A stretch of DNA of 64,000 nt from the NCBI RefSeq assembly GCF_943734655.1, contig NC_071355.1:27652464-27716463 (forward strand), in the 5' to 3' direction. Position 1 is the first letter of the stretch, and the number at the start of each line of letters is the position of its first letter. This document shows positions 47,284-59,089 of this stretch, in pieces. The notes below the pieces were generated by a model, which worked only from the letters and a program-made list of their open reading frames with translations, did no database searches and was not told the origin of the DNA. Source of the stretch: Sabethes cyaneus. Lineage: Eukaryota > Arthropoda > Insecta > Diptera > Culicidae. A program made the translations under genes and the position numbers.

Positions 47284-49583
47284 TACTCGTCAGTTTGTTT
47301 AATTTGAAACAAATTTATCTGCCATCATTTTTGTAAGTTTGTAGCAACATACTTGCAAAAATTTTAATATTTTACAGTGTTTGTCGCAAAGGTAGTTTTA
47401 ATGCGCAAAACATCTATCATAAATTCCAAGCATGCAGTCTCCTGCTAATTCAATGATTTGAACGCCTGGAATCCAGTCCCTGCGGAATGTTCGCTCGAAA
47501 GTAGCACAATTTTCGATACAACACACACTCCAGATCCACCAGGAAAGACGTCACGTATTAGCGATAAAAATTTCCATTCCAATGCGACAGTTTACGTGCA
47601 GCTGATCAAAAATTTAAATCGATTTGATACCTGATAACAGATAGCAATTTACCACGTATTTAATATTCCATGCGCCTAGCATGTGTGTGCAAACGATTTT
47701 CTTTTTTTCGCCTCCGATAGCGTTATCTCACTCGGAAAGTCCGCCTCCTCAACTGTGCTAGACCCGAACCGTGGGGAGGGGGAGGGGAACTGGCTTCCTA
47801 TTCAGTCAGTCTGCTCATTCGGGGCTGTATTGCTATTTGCTATGTCCCTTCGGAGTTTTAGAACCGGCGCGTTATGAAAGAATCCAGAGACACTTCCGGA
47901 CGCTGGCACATCGAGAAATCTCTGAAAAGATTACCTGTTTCACTCCTGTTGAGCGCAATCTTTTCATCGGAAGATTCGCCTTTCACAGTCTATCCATTTC
48001 GGAAGCATCCTCGCACGGACTGGGGCTGTTTCTGTTTCAATAACGACGGCAGAGTACTTGTTTACCATTTTCCGTTTCCTGTTTACAAATGTTTTTATGC
48101 TGTTATTTACATACATATTGATAAAGTTTATTAGAATACAGTTCCAGTTGAGCTGCCGTTTTTTAAGAGACTGGTTTCTTTTGAACCTACTCTCTGTTGC
48201 TCGTTTTGTGCGGTCGAATTCAATTAGTAACACACCTTCTGATTCTGAGGCAAATGAGATTAAATGCGATATACAAGCCTTTTGAATATCCTTTGCTCGT
48301 CGCTCATTGAATGAAATGCGACAGGGTTGAATAACTTCGTTATTTATAGTACTAGTTATCGGATCCAAAGTGAGCATTGCTGGCTGATTGTACGATCATT
48401 CCAAAGGATCTGCTCAATTCAAACATCCGTATTCAATATTTATCGCATTTCAGTTCAAAGGGGAAATGATTTCCCTTTATCTGCATCAGCCCTGGGCTCT
48501 GAGCAGCGCAGGCGAATATCTGCCGTATGTCCTTTTCAGTTTACCATTGGTACTCACTCACTAGGCCATCAATAAAATTCCCATCCATTTATGTACACAT
48601 GGTGCCAGTTGAGTCTTCTTTTGTGAAAATTTAATTGATTTTCCCACCCGGGTGGCCATTAGGCAGTGCAGTATTTATGCAACCTGAACGACTGTATGTA
48701 CACATACACACAGACAGCTCTCTACCCCTAGATTCGGAGTAAAAAAGGGTAAACAAGCAAACAAACTTGTGCTAAATAGAAACTTGCTACATCGGTTGCA
48801 GTCCGCCTACGACCGGCGGAGTAGTTGCTTTTGCTGCAGCGCTCCTGACGTTTGAATGTAGGTACAGCAGCAACGATGCTTAGGATGCTGCTTTTCTTCG
48901 TCAGCCTTTGCCGGCAGCACCAGAGGAGGAACACGAATCGTTGAACAGATGAATAAACATCATCCGTATGTGTATGTATACGAATACGGCGAGTGAGTCC
49001 TATTATGCTAAATGACATGCTACAGGCGAATAGGTTTCTCTGGCTATAGCGAACCACTGCTGCAGCTAACGTCCCAACCGGTTCCCGCTCGTTTTCCCAG
49101 ATCCCAGCGGTGGGGTAGTGGTGGGGGTGGATCCCAGCAAAAGAGGGCGATCTTGTGGAAATGAAAACGGGAATAACGGTTTCGCTTCGCACAAGAGGCG
49201 GTTGAATGGAGTGTGTTTTAAATTGAATTTAATTTTGCAAACTGATGACGGTTCAACGACTGAGTCATTGAATGAAGTAGTAATTTTATCAATTGATTGT
49301 GTATGTGCCGTCATTCAGCTGCAACTGGTGCCGGGTTTTGCAGCTAGAACTATTGTTTAGTGGTTCGGTTGAGTGGGCTTTGTGTTCGAATTATGCTCGG
49401 TGTCATAGTGTTTTATGCAAGCGGCACAAGTGCACTGGCGCTGCTAGTCTGATAACACAGTTTATTAATTATACGAGCTGAGAAAATTTTGTTTCCCTAT
49501 AATTGTTTGATTCGCGTATTTCAATTATGCGTTTCTCGGGTACTATTTGCATTTGCAATCTTTAGTTCTTCTATTATAATAAA
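47284..49583. other. No gene recognised (single-copy-like DNA)
   Basis: Moderately GC-rich with frames of 60-154 codons on both strands, none with a recognised domain. May be host intronic or intergenic DNA. Confidence 0.45.
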
Positions 49584-50128
49584 CTAGCTGAGTACCCTCA
49601 GCTTACGCTATTCTTACGATCTTACTCGGGGCGCCTTTATCGGGTGCCACTTGTACATCAGTTATTATAACGGAAATATAACTCTTTCCTCATTTGGACA
49701 TTCCTCCCCCCACCTCTCTGCTCACCAACTTTTGTCCCGCAAGCACTTGCACATCTATTTTCTTTGCGAAAATCCCTATAAAACTCTATAAACAAGAGAA
49801 ACAAAGATTTTTCCCCAATTTGAACCTTCCGCTATTTACAATGGCCATTCCACCCACAAAAAATCAATTTTATTGTTATCATAGTCTTCTAAACACTGCT
49901 TTTTATTTATTTTTTATTATAGTACTACATGCTATCTTAATAAAAAGTACTTATTTGAGAGCAACTCCCCCCCCCCTCCCCCTCTTGCTGGGGACCACCA
50001 TTTTGTCAACTCAGCGCTGATTCCCTTACGCCTAGAAACATGTGTGCCAACTTTGCTAGAGAACGGTCAAGGCGTTCTGGAGTTATGCCGGAACATACAA
50101 ACAAACTCACGTTCACTTTCATATATGC
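49584..50128 (-). mobile_element. Helitron-like element
   Basis: Read on the minus strand it ends GGTACTCAGCTAG followed by T, the same CAGCTAG-T terminus as the two clear Helitrons. The other end contains the GTTTGTTTGTATGTTCC-type 5' text. The interior has the GAAACATGTGTGCCAAC, GAACGGTCAAGGCG and GGAGTTATGCC unit shared with 41.5-42.8 kb. The 5' TC boundary is not certain. Confidence 0.5.
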
Positions 50129-50596
50129 ATATTACAGTAATGTTCCGATTTTGTCAGCTCCCGATTTTGTCTACCCCCTTTTCAGCCTGCTTGAAACTAT
50201 TCTGATTATCTGGGGAGAGTTTTTGAATAAAATGATGCCTTCTTGCGAGTTATTCGGGGTCAAAATATGGGTATTTTTATAGTAAAAGTTCTATAGTTCC
50301 TAAACAAGCAAAGATAAAGGTATACTACATTCAGCAATGTTGTGTATTTTTACTATTTGTATAACTTTGTAGAACAAAAAAAAGTCATACAACACCTACA
50401 AAAACAGCTAAAATAAAAAAACTGATTTTAACGATTTTTTATTTATGGGAAATAGATTTTTTCTATCTTTGCTGAAGAGATAGAAGGTTACTGTCTTCAG
50501 CGAAATTTCTTGTAATAATATTGTTATTGTTATTGTTATTTATTTGAGTACTTCATCTGACTATAAATTGTCTACATGAATAAAATTGATTACAGA

Positions 50597-52600
50597 TTAC
50601 AGTAAATTCGATCTTCTTATCTTTTGCGCGAATAAGTGCGAAGGCATACCGAAGTCAAATAGTTCTTCGACTTTTGAGAACAACCTAATGCATTCCGTAA
50701 TCGGTTCATTAGCTCCAAACGCGGTTCGATGAAACGGTATTTGCAGCAAGCCAGTTGAGCGTAATGTCCGTTGCGATGCCCGAAAGTTAAGCATAGATAG
50801 CAATTTTGGAGAATCAATTTCGCCGTTGATAAGTTTAGCCACGAATATAACCTGATGCATTTTACGCCTGCGTTCGAGTGTATCGAGGTCAAGTAGACGA
50901 CATCTATTCGGGTAAGGTGGCAGGTTATCAGAATGCCGCCATGGGAGATGTCGTAGAGCCAGCCGAATAAACCTACGTTGCACACGTTCGATCCGTAGGT
51001 TCCAAGTAAGATGACTGGGGGACCAAACCAAATTACAGCTCTCAAGTAGCGGACGAACCAAAGCGCAATATAATGATTTCAGGCAGTAAACATCTCTAAA
51101 GTTCCGTCCAATCTTAGCAATAAATCCAAGTTGTCGGGTCGCCTTGGAAATGACTGATTCACAGTGTAGATTGAATGTCAATTTAGTGTCCAGCAAGACA
51201 CCCAGGTCGCTAACTTGATCCACTTTGCGAAGTTCAATGTCGTCGATAGTATAACCGAAGCAAATTGGATTTTTAATCCGGTAAAAACTCATAACTTCAC
51301 ACTTTGAAATGCTGATGATAAGCCAATTAAGTCTGCACCATTCAGTAAATAGATTGAGCAAATGTTGCAAACGGCGGCAGTCATCTCCATTATCTATCGT
51401 AGCAAATAGTTTCAGGTCATCGGCGTAAACTAACTTGCAGCCGTGTTCTAGCAGAATCGCAACATCATTGAAGAACAATGAGAAAAGCAAAGGACCCAAG
51501 TTGCTACCTTGAGGGACTCCAGATTTGTTGCTAAACACTGACGAAGTACTGGATCCTAGTTTCACACGTAGTACTCTATCGCTAAGATATGAGTGAAGCC
51601 AATCAATCATTTTCTGGGATGCACCAAGTCGTTGGAGCTTTCGCAAAAGTATTACATGGTCAATCCGATCGAAAGCCGCTTTCAGGTCGGTATAGATGAC
51701 ATCAACCTGTTTTTTCTCTTCCATTTGCAAAATACACGTCGAGGTAAACTCTAACAGATTAGTACAGGCAGATCGACCAGGCATAAAGCCGTGTTGAACA
51801 GTGGATATATAGTTTTTAGTTCGGGACAGTATTACACCGCTCACAATTATCTCAAACAATTTTGATGCCGCGGAGAGACTAGTAATCCCGCGGTAGTTCC
51901 TTACATCACGGCGATCGCCCGATTTATATACTGGAAACATAAACGATTGCTTCCAAATATCGGGAAATTTACTTTGTTCGAAAGATTTATTGAATATTGC
52001 GCATAACGGCTCAGCCAACACTTCTATACAACGGCTCAAAACAACGGCTGGGATGCCATCAGGTCCCGCAGAGAAAGAACGCTTGAGTTTTTTGGTGGCA
52101 GTTAACACCATTTCGGTAGTAATAGTAAATAAGCTCAAATCCGCCAAATTAACCGGTACATGCGCTGCCGCTACATCAGCATCACCATCAGAGGCGGTAT
52201 TATCCGCGAAAACGGAAGCAAAAAACTTCGCAAACAGCTCACAAGAGTTTGAGATTGAGCTTGATTCATTATCATCAAGGTATACGTTTGTTGGGACAGA
52301 AGAGCACTTTCTTTTGGAGTTGACAAAGTTCCAAAATCTTTTCGGTTGCTTTCGAAGGTCGCATTGCACACGTAACACGTATGACTTGTACAACATGGCA
52401 TTCAGGTGACGGTATTTGTCACTAGCATGCTTAAAATTATGTTGAGTCAAGATTGTTCTACTCCGGCGATGAGCACGTTGAGCCCTGTTACGCTCACGCT
52501 TCAGACGTCGGAGACGAGGGGTACACCATGCGGGGATAGTTGGCCGCTTCACACGTGGTAAGTTTGTAATCAACTGTAATGTAATGTAATTGTAATTGAT
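50597..52600 (-). pseudogene. CR1-like ORF2: reverse transcriptase part
   Basis: One open stretch, numbered from the first codon of the 702-residue frame. Residues about 51-95 hold the basic linker after the endonuclease; 213-219 AGPDGIP; 257-273 FPVYKSGD...NYRGI; 338-346 motif A (YTDLKAAFD); 396-408 motif B (GVPQGSNLGPLLF); 427-430 catalytic YADD; 500-508 LGVLLDTKL; then a C-terminal region rich in Arg (LRIERVQRRFIRLALRHLPW). All core catalytic residues are present. Its true start lies upstream in the endonuclease, joined through a frameshift in an ATTAC-repeat near 52585, so the first about 50 residues of the open frame are not native. Confidence 0.9.
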
Positions 52601-53648
52601 TAATTGCACTGCAAAAATGCGTAGCCATTTCATTGATATCACCGCATTCGAACAAAGTGTCCCAGTCAATACGCGACAAGTACTCAGACAAAGCAGCGAA
52701 ATCAATCTTCCTATAATTCAATTCACTCAATTCATCTCCAGCAGCGGTGGTTACTACAACGGCACTGCTATTGTAAACAGGCAACGACAGTACAAGCGGT
52801 GGATGGTGCGGATCGACGGGAAGCAGCGGGGTGATACAGCTATCAACCGTAAGCAAGCAATCTGAAGAACAGAACACTAGGTCCAGTGTGCGCCCGAGAT
52901 GGTTTCGCTGCGTGTTCACTTAAGAGAGGTTTAAAAAATTTATTCCATCCAACAAAGCCACACTGGCACATGGTAGCCGGGAGGTTGAGATGTTTCGATT
53001 CTCATCAGCGGCTTGCTCCCAGACGATGTGAGGCTGATTGAAATCGCCACAAACAATAATGTTACCACGCTCTGCGCTGATGTCACACAACTCACAGACG
53101 GATGAGATGTGGTCATTCACGATATCGACACTTTTAGCTCTATCTGGTGGTATGTATATGCAACAGAGCAATAGCTTTTTGCCATAGATAGAAGCACTTA
53201 CACATACCTGCTCCAAGCGATTACCATTAACAGTACGCACGAATGAACTTGAGTGACGTTGTGCGACAGCAATTAAAACACCACCGAAAGCAGACTTATT
53301 GCTATTGCTTGGATTACGGTCGCAGCGGAACACGTTGAATGATGTCCCAAATAACTGTAGTGAGTTGATGCGGTCGTCAAGTCCAGTCTCAGTGAAGAAT
53401 AGCACGTCGTAGTTGCAGTCAGTAGTCGATAGGAAGATCTCGTCAATTTTTGTTCTTAAGCCACGGACGTTTTGTACATAAAAGGAACATTCGTCAGGTA
53501 CCGATTGCTCGGAATTAATATCGATAGAATACTTGCCTACATTGGCAAGCTGGAAGACCCCTTCTCCATTCTCAAACACAGGACCGGGACGGCTGATGAG
53601 CGCAGGCTGCAGTGGCGCGACTGTGATGAGTGGATTAGGGGCTTCCAA
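52494..53648 (-). pseudogene. CR1-like ORF2: endonuclease part with one stop
   Basis: The frame 52920-53648 (242 residues) and the frame 52494-52919 are contiguous and in phase, separated by a single TAA at 52920-52922. The first contains YVQNVRGLRTKI (the NVRGL start of the APE domain), FFTETGLDD with the catalytic Glu, CCIYIPPDR and IVCGDFNQPHIVW. The second contains GRTLDLVFCS and the terminal DPHHPPLVL, equivalent to SDH of the family. The stop would truncate the protein before the reverse transcriptase. The change is consistent with a CAA-to-TAA transition. Confidence 0.88.
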
Positions 53649-53686
53649 AATGCCTATTTCGGTGCGTCCCGGGCCAGATCCAGTCG

Positions 53687-53930
53687 TTAGTTTTTTGGCA
53701 AATCCACAAATTCACGAAACAGCACTCCAGTGGGCCAAGAAGCAGGATCCAGGGCAACATCTTTTAGTTCCGGGTCCAGTCCAATTTTATAGGAAACGTA
53801 CGAAAAGCCGGACGTATCTGTTCCTTTTTTTACGAGGCGAAAAACAACAGCGGGCTCAGCTGTATTTAGGCAGCGAGAAACAATGCTGTAAAACTTTGCA
53901 GAACATATCAACGTGTCATATTGAAACTGA
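53687..53930 (-). pseudogene. CR1-like ORF1, C-terminal fragment
   Basis: A 74-codon frame just upstream of ORF2 with FRLVKKGTDTSGFSYVSYKI and WPTGVLFREF. The spacing of about 40 bp to ORF2 and the WPTG-VREF-like ending fit the nucleic-acid-binding ORF1 of this LINE group. The N-terminal part is lost by 5' truncation. Confidence 0.6.
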
Positions 53931-54013
53931 AGAAAAATAAATTTCTACAGTTTTAGTTCTATTCTATTTAAGTCTACATGAATGCAACACACGCTAATTT
54001 TTATATCGTGAAA

Positions 54014-55067
54014 CTAGCTGAACTAGCTTGTGAAACACTCGCGGCATGCGGTCGTCTCGCCCTCAATCATCTAGTGTTACTATAGATAGGTAGTTTCTGG
54101 TGGCCTTGTTATTGACTAATGTTTTATGGAAGAGTCTAAAATTTCTTGAATTCGATTAGTTTTTAAATTACGCAAAAATTTCTGTTTCATTTGTATGAGA
54201 GTCCGTTCTCAATACCACAGGGGTGAGGGATCTCAAACCATCATAAAATAAATTCATGCCTCGAAAATCCCCCACATGCCAAATTCGGTTCAATTTGCTT
54301 GATTAGTTCTCGAATTATGAAGAAATTTGTATTTCATTTGTCTGGAAGCCCCCCATCTTATAGGTGTGAGGGGTCAAAATTCCCCTACTAAAGAGGGGAG
54401 GGGTCTCAACTCATAATGAGAAAAAAATTTGCCTCCAAAAACACCCACATGCCAAATTTGGTTCCATTTGCTTGATTAGTTCTAGAGCAATGAGGAAATT
54501 TTTATTTCATTTGTATGGGAGCCCCCCTCCTAGAAAGGGAAAAGGTCCTAATTCATCATAGAAAAGATCCTTGCCTTCATAAACCCTGACATGCCAGATT
54601 AGGTTCTATTTAATTAGTTTGATTAGTTTTCGAGTTATGAGGAAATTTGTATTTCATTTGTATAGGAGCTCCCTCCTAAACAGGGAAGGGGTTCTAATTC
54701 ACCATAGAAAAAAATTTTAGACTCCAAAAACCTTCACATGCCAAATTGGGTTCCATTTCCTTGATTAGTTCTCGAGTTATGAGGAAATTTCTATGTCATT
54801 TGTATGGAAGCCCCCCGTCTTAAAAGGAAGAGGGGTTATAATTCCCTTCCTAAAGAGGTTAAGGGTCTTAATTCACTATAAAAAAATGGTTCCTCCAAAA
54901 ACACCCACATGCCAAATTTGATTCCATTCGCGCGATTAGTTCTCTAGTTATTCAGAAATTTGTGTTTCAGAACCTTCCCCAGCCCCAAAAACCCCTACAT
55001 TCAAATTTCCACGCCGCTTCTATAAGGAACAAACGAACAGACAGAAATCCATTTTTATAGGTATAGA
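54014..55067 (-). mobile_element. Non-autonomous Helitron, shorter relative
   Basis: On the minus strand it begins TCTATACC at 55067 (preceded by A) and ends GTTCAGCTAG at 54014 (followed by T). The interior carries about five diverged ~145-bp units with the same TAACTCGAGAACTAATCAAG and CCAAATTTGGCATGTGGGTG words as 18687-20613. The 5' end has only two or three TGTC units. The 3' terminal 100 bp differ from the other copy until the final CAGCTAG, so the two belong to different subfamilies. No coding capacity. Confidence 0.72.
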
Positions 55068-55129
55068 TAACATGGAATTTTATATGCATTGCGCTGTTCC
55101 ATTTATGTGCATATCAAAACATGTAAATT

Positions 55130-55397
55130 TGCAAGATATTTTCGAAGTGTAAAAAGAAAAAGAAGCAAATAATAAAAAATTAAATGGAAGGGAAAAAAAC
55201 GGAAAAGAATACGATGAAAAACGTAATCAAAATGGAATAGGCAAAAAGGCAAAACGCGAGAGAGAAGAAGAATTAAAACTGACATGAAAAAAAAAATCGC
55301 AAGAAACAACGAGACAGAAAACGGGGGAAAATAAGGCAAAAAAACGAGGAGACTGGACTGACAAAGATAAAGAAGAAGAAGAAGAAAACAAGGAAAC

Positions 55398-55448
<51 letters not shown>

Positions 55449-55769
55449 AAAAAAGAAAACCGATAGAAGAAACAAGAAAAACGCGAAAAATAATTAAAAG
55501 AATACATAAAAAAGAAGCTAAATAAAAAGGCAAAACGGAAGAAAAATTGACGAAAAATGAAAGATAACAAGTAAAACTGGAGAGAGAAGGAACAAAAAAA
55601 ACAACAGAATAATTAGGACAGAAAAGACGGAAAAGCAGGGCATCAGAAAGAGGGAAAACGAAACAGACGAAAACGAAAAGGAGAAAAAAACTTAGAAACA
55701 TAAAAACCGGAACCAAAAAAGAGAAAAATTTGAAGAGAAAAACGGAAAAGAAGAAGAGAAAAAAGAAAG
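55130..55769. repeat. Purine-rich degenerate tract
   Basis: About 640 bp rich in A and G (words GAAAAACG, GAGAAAAACG, GGAAAAG), including (GA)22 at 55401-55444. In reverse complement it resembles the pyrimidine tract at 25.7-27.1 kb. Minus-strand Phe/Leu/Ser frames here are artefacts. Confidence 0.85.
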
Positions 55770-56073
55770 TCAATGGAGTTTCTTTCGGCTTTGCAGTCTT
55801 AAAAAGCAGAAAAACGGTGTTTTTCTCTTACACCAACGTTTCGAATAATTTATATTCTTTACCAAGGCTCTAAAAAACAGTCAAAAATAATCACAGCATT
55901 AATTTGTCCTTACAATATTAATATAAAGTTCTACCGAGAATGGACCATTTCTTTGTCAGGTGGCTCATCATTACACGGTCACTTCAACTTCACATTATTC
56001 GTAACGTTGGTGAAAGTGAAAAACACCGTTTTTCTGCTTTTTAAGGCTGCAAAGTCGGAAGAAACTCCATTGA
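55770..56073. mobile_element. 304-bp foldback element with ~80-bp arms
   Basis: The left arm (TCAATGGAGTTTCTTTCGGC through CTTACACCAACGTTTCGAAT) is the near-complement of the right arm at about 55990-56073, sharing AAAAAGCAGAAAAACGGTGT. The loop is about 140 bp. No clear target duplication was found. Non-coding MITE-like structure. Confidence 0.75.
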
Positions 56074-56785
56074 GGGAATTGGAAAAAAATAAGATTTTGT
56101 CCACATTATCCGCAAATGCCCCTAAGCTAGGTCCTACTTTACCATTTTTACTTGATTCAACTTTTATTCAAATTTTACCACTATTTGGATGTCTGATTAA
56201 AACAATACCAATAATTGTCTATTTCTCTGGAGACTAAATCTGCGAAAGCCTAATGATATTACCGGCGTGTAACAATTTTCGTGAATAGGAAATAATATCC
56301 GTATCCCTAATCCACAGTCGATTAGCGGAACAATGTGTGCATAAGTTTGTAATGAGAAATTCTTAAGAAACGAAAATTATTACGCAAAACAATAAATGGT
56401 TCTGCCTCTATTAAAGGAAGAGGAGAAAGTTATCTTGTTACTAAAAGAACTTAAAAGTCGAGGATTCCCTTATACGCTCGAATGTAAAAAATAGAAAAAC
56501 TTTGCTTTGAAAAAACAAAATCTCAACCAGAAACTTAAAACTACGTTTAAATTTGAAAAAGGAAAAATACTGGGAAACAAAATTATATTAATTAATTTTA
56601 ATTATTCAATAATATTCAATGCAATAATTTGTACCTACTCTAGTAAACCGTTGTTCGGTGATAATTGAAATCAAATAGGTGACAAAATGGTAACGGTACG
56701 GTACTTATAATTGGTAAATCTGTTTTTAAAGAGTTCTTCCTTATATGTCAATTTTCTGTGCTTGGTATTTCTCCTAATTTCGTTT
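56074..56785. other. No gene recognised
   Basis: AT-rich unassigned sequence. Confidence 0.5.
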
Positions 56786-56789
56786 TTTT

Positions 56790-57615
56790 TTACTGTGCAA
56801 CAATTGGATTGAACGTGTGCAATATTAGGCAAACGACGTTAATCAAGTGGGCAACAATTGGATCTGTATGCTGTTGGCCAAAAACTCAAACTGCATAATA
56901 TATGCAATAAATCAGGCTATGGAAACATACCAAATGTTTTACTGAAAGGTCATTTTGTTTACAAGACAAATTTCGAATTAAGTAACGTAATAGTTCACCC
57001 GAGGGATAAGAAAAACTGAAAGTTCCTGCGTTAGGTGTGCAACAATTGGCAAATAACCATATATTGAGGCTTCGACTGTTTACCATATCCTAAGATGCCC
57101 AACAACTATTCGCAAGCAAGGTAGTGGAAGACCAGCCAAAATTATGGACGCAGAAGGACATCGTTCTCTTTCTCGTTTCTTCAACAACAAGCTCTCCGGG
57201 GTGGCTATCAATTAAGATGCACCAGACGAATGTTTGGAGAAAATTTTGATCCCGTTTCTACAAACACATCATGCAGATGGACAATACGTGTTTTGGCCGG
57301 ATAGAGCATAATCGCATTACGCCAAAAACCACAATCGTTCTTGAATACACCCATTCGATCCCATTTTTACCCAAAAACCACGACCCGAAAAACCTGTTTC
57401 AGTGCGCCCAATCGAAGATTTCTTCGGGATTTTGAGTTCCTTGGTGTACAAAATTAACTGGAGAGCCACGTATTGCAAATAGTTGATTGGTATTATCAAG
57501 AGATGCATTCGCAAAGTTGACATGAAGGCCGTACAACGCTCCTGTTTCGACGTCAAACGAAAGCTGCGCCGAACAGCCAGTTACGGACTGTTTTCAAATG
57601 TACACTAATTTTTTT
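56790..57615 (+). mobile_element. Tc1/mariner D37E relic, second subfamily
   Basis: A transposase remnant with VFWPDRA-SHYAK and VRPIEDFFGIL. Counting stops as residues, 37 positions separate the Asp of WPD (about 57301) from the Glu of IED. C-terminal blocks VYKINWRATYCK, LIGIIKRCIRKVDMKAVQRS and LRRTASYGLFSN follow in one frame. The sequence differs strongly from the 27.5-kb family, so this is a separate subfamily. The phrase GTGCAACAATTGG recurs at about 56796 and 57038, with GTGGGCAACAATTGG at about 56849. No intact terminal repeats were found. Confidence 0.75.
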
Positions 57616-57719
57616 TCAACAATGGATAATGTATCTTTAATTTCGGTAAATCAGATCTTCTACTCTACATGTATCTTTGTCTTTTTTGACAGCTTGAGAA
57701 AAAAAATCCAAAATTTTAG

Positions 57720-58015
57720 TTGCCACCCGTCAGATTTGATTTCAAGTTCAACAACATGGCCGAATTTAGGCCCGAATATCAAGTCTAATTTAATATCAAT
57801 TTCAAGCCAAATTTAAATTCGGATTTCAAGTCCAATTTTCGGTACAATTTGAATTACAATTTCTAATTTTAAAGTCTAATTTTCAATGTAATTCCAAGTC
57901 TAATCTTAACTTTAGTCCAATATCAAGTCCAATTTCAATTCCAATTTTAAATTCAATTTCTAATCCAATTTCCAGTCAAATTTTAACTTTAATTTCATAT
58001 CCAATTCAATTAGTA
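57720..58015. repeat. Degenerate TTCAAGTCCAATTT tract
   Basis: Reiterated AATTTCAAGTCCAATTT-type words; the reverse complement resembles 24896-25170. Confidence 0.7.
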
Positions 58016-59035
58016 CTGCTTTCACCAATCGACCACCTCACGCTCGTTTGTGGCATTCCTCGTCAAACCAATCGTTTCGTGCACTCGAGGTTTCTTCACC
58101 TAGTACATACCGCGCGCATCGTGTGGACTGCGCGCGATTAAGACGGCGTAGGTGACGAAACGGTCTTTTAACTCAACATGCGAGTACACCGTTGATCGCT
58201 TTTCAATCAATGTTGCGCTCTCACAAGAGCGAATATGAAAAGCATCGCAACCAACGCGTACGCCACTGACGCAAGCGTACGACAAACACCCGCCATTACT
58301 GAATGCAGACATTCTGCTCCCTACACACTCGCGAACGCACAACCTCCTTGCGTCTTTCTACACAGCACACCCACGCAGGTTTTGCATACACTCGGGTAGG
58401 AGTGCGAGCCCTCGCGAGTAATCGGTATCAGCTGCTCGGGCTGCAATGACAAGCAAGAGCGATGACCGTGGCTGTTAGCTAAATACACACCCGTAAAAAT
58501 TCGTCGCAGTGCATCAATGAATAAGAGTGCCAGTTCGAAAAGGTCCCAAGTCGATCGTTTCATCGCTCTGGTAAAATAGGGCCTTGCTGCCACAGATCAT
58601 CCACGCTTTCCCGTCTTTGAAACTGATCTCCTACAGTGCCACGAAGTCGAACTTTTGGCGTTCTAACTGATCGACTAGATGCACCTTGATAGCCGTCAAC
58701 AAAATTCAGTAATCTGCAGTTCCAGGTACCAAGCATTTATTCTATGTTCTTATTTCGTCGCTTTTGTACATGTCAAATGTTCCGAGTTGAATTTTCTGAA
58801 TTATTCGTACTAAATGAGTTTATGTAGGTTGTCCCACTAGGGCTACGCTGCCGAGTCTGCTGATGGGGTTGCCATCTTAGCTTTAGCGTCCAAATAACAC
58901 GTTTCTTAATTCAGCCGCTCGCTTCGGATCAAACAGTGTTGTGAGCCGCCCCTAACCTGCAGTACAACCGCGCTCTTGGTTGAGGGATCCTCACCCAGCC
59001 ACAAGCCACATCACTCCAGTATACTGCTATCTAGT
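58016..59035 (-). mobile_element. RTE LINE relic: 5' region with leader
   Basis: 58016-58102 matches the 16.0-16.33-kb part of the RTE (AACCAATCGTTTCGTGCACT and GACCACCTCACGCTCGTTTG blocks) with an internal deletion. 58561-58740 matches the start of the endonuclease domain (17.1-17.25 kb; CTCTGGTAAAATAGGGCC, CTGATCTCCTACAGTGCCACG). 58800-59035 continues into the 5' leader beyond the point where the 14.4-kb copy stops, including GCCGAGTCTGCTGATGGG. The copy is interrupted by the unnamed dispersed repeat at 58103-58560. Highly degraded. Confidence 0.7.
58103..58560. repeat. Unnamed dispersed repeat, copy 2
   Basis: About 450 bp inserted in the RTE relic; the portion 58250-58560 aligns with 3188-4040 after removing the SINE there. 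GC content is higher than the flanks, with many CG dinucleotides (CGCGCGCATCG, GCGAGCCCTCGCGAG). Minus-strand frames give partly similar peptides in both copies (SLQPE-LIP--REGSH), but both are short and I do not claim a protein. Confidence 0.7.
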
Positions 59036-59089
59036 TGCGTTTTCTGCAACTATACCTCTGGATATAGGGTAAAGTTGTGAAACGGTAAC

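Larger units (their letters stand above)
50515..53985 (-). mobile_element. CR1-like LINE, best-preserved in window
   Basis: On the minus strand: the C-terminal part of ORF1, then an ORF2 with an endonuclease and a reverse transcriptase, and a 3' end in AATAAC repeats (50515-50545 as GTTATT). ORF2 ends without an RNase H domain, which together with GVPQGSNLGPLLF and YADD places it in the CR1/Jockey group rather than the I or R1 groups; I favour CR1-like. The 5' part of ORF1 is missing, so it is 5'-truncated about 30-80 bp before the Helitron at 54.0 kb. Only one stop and one frameshift disrupt ORF2, which suggests a fairly recent insertion. Confidence 0.85.

Noticed and set aside
50130..50290. 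Possible transposon end (TTCCGATTTTGTCAGCTCCC)
   Set aside because: No matching second end or target duplication was found nearby.
55103..55773. Hydrophobic frames of 155 and 166 codons
   Set aside because: Reverse-strand reading of the purine-rich tract and the GA microsatellite.
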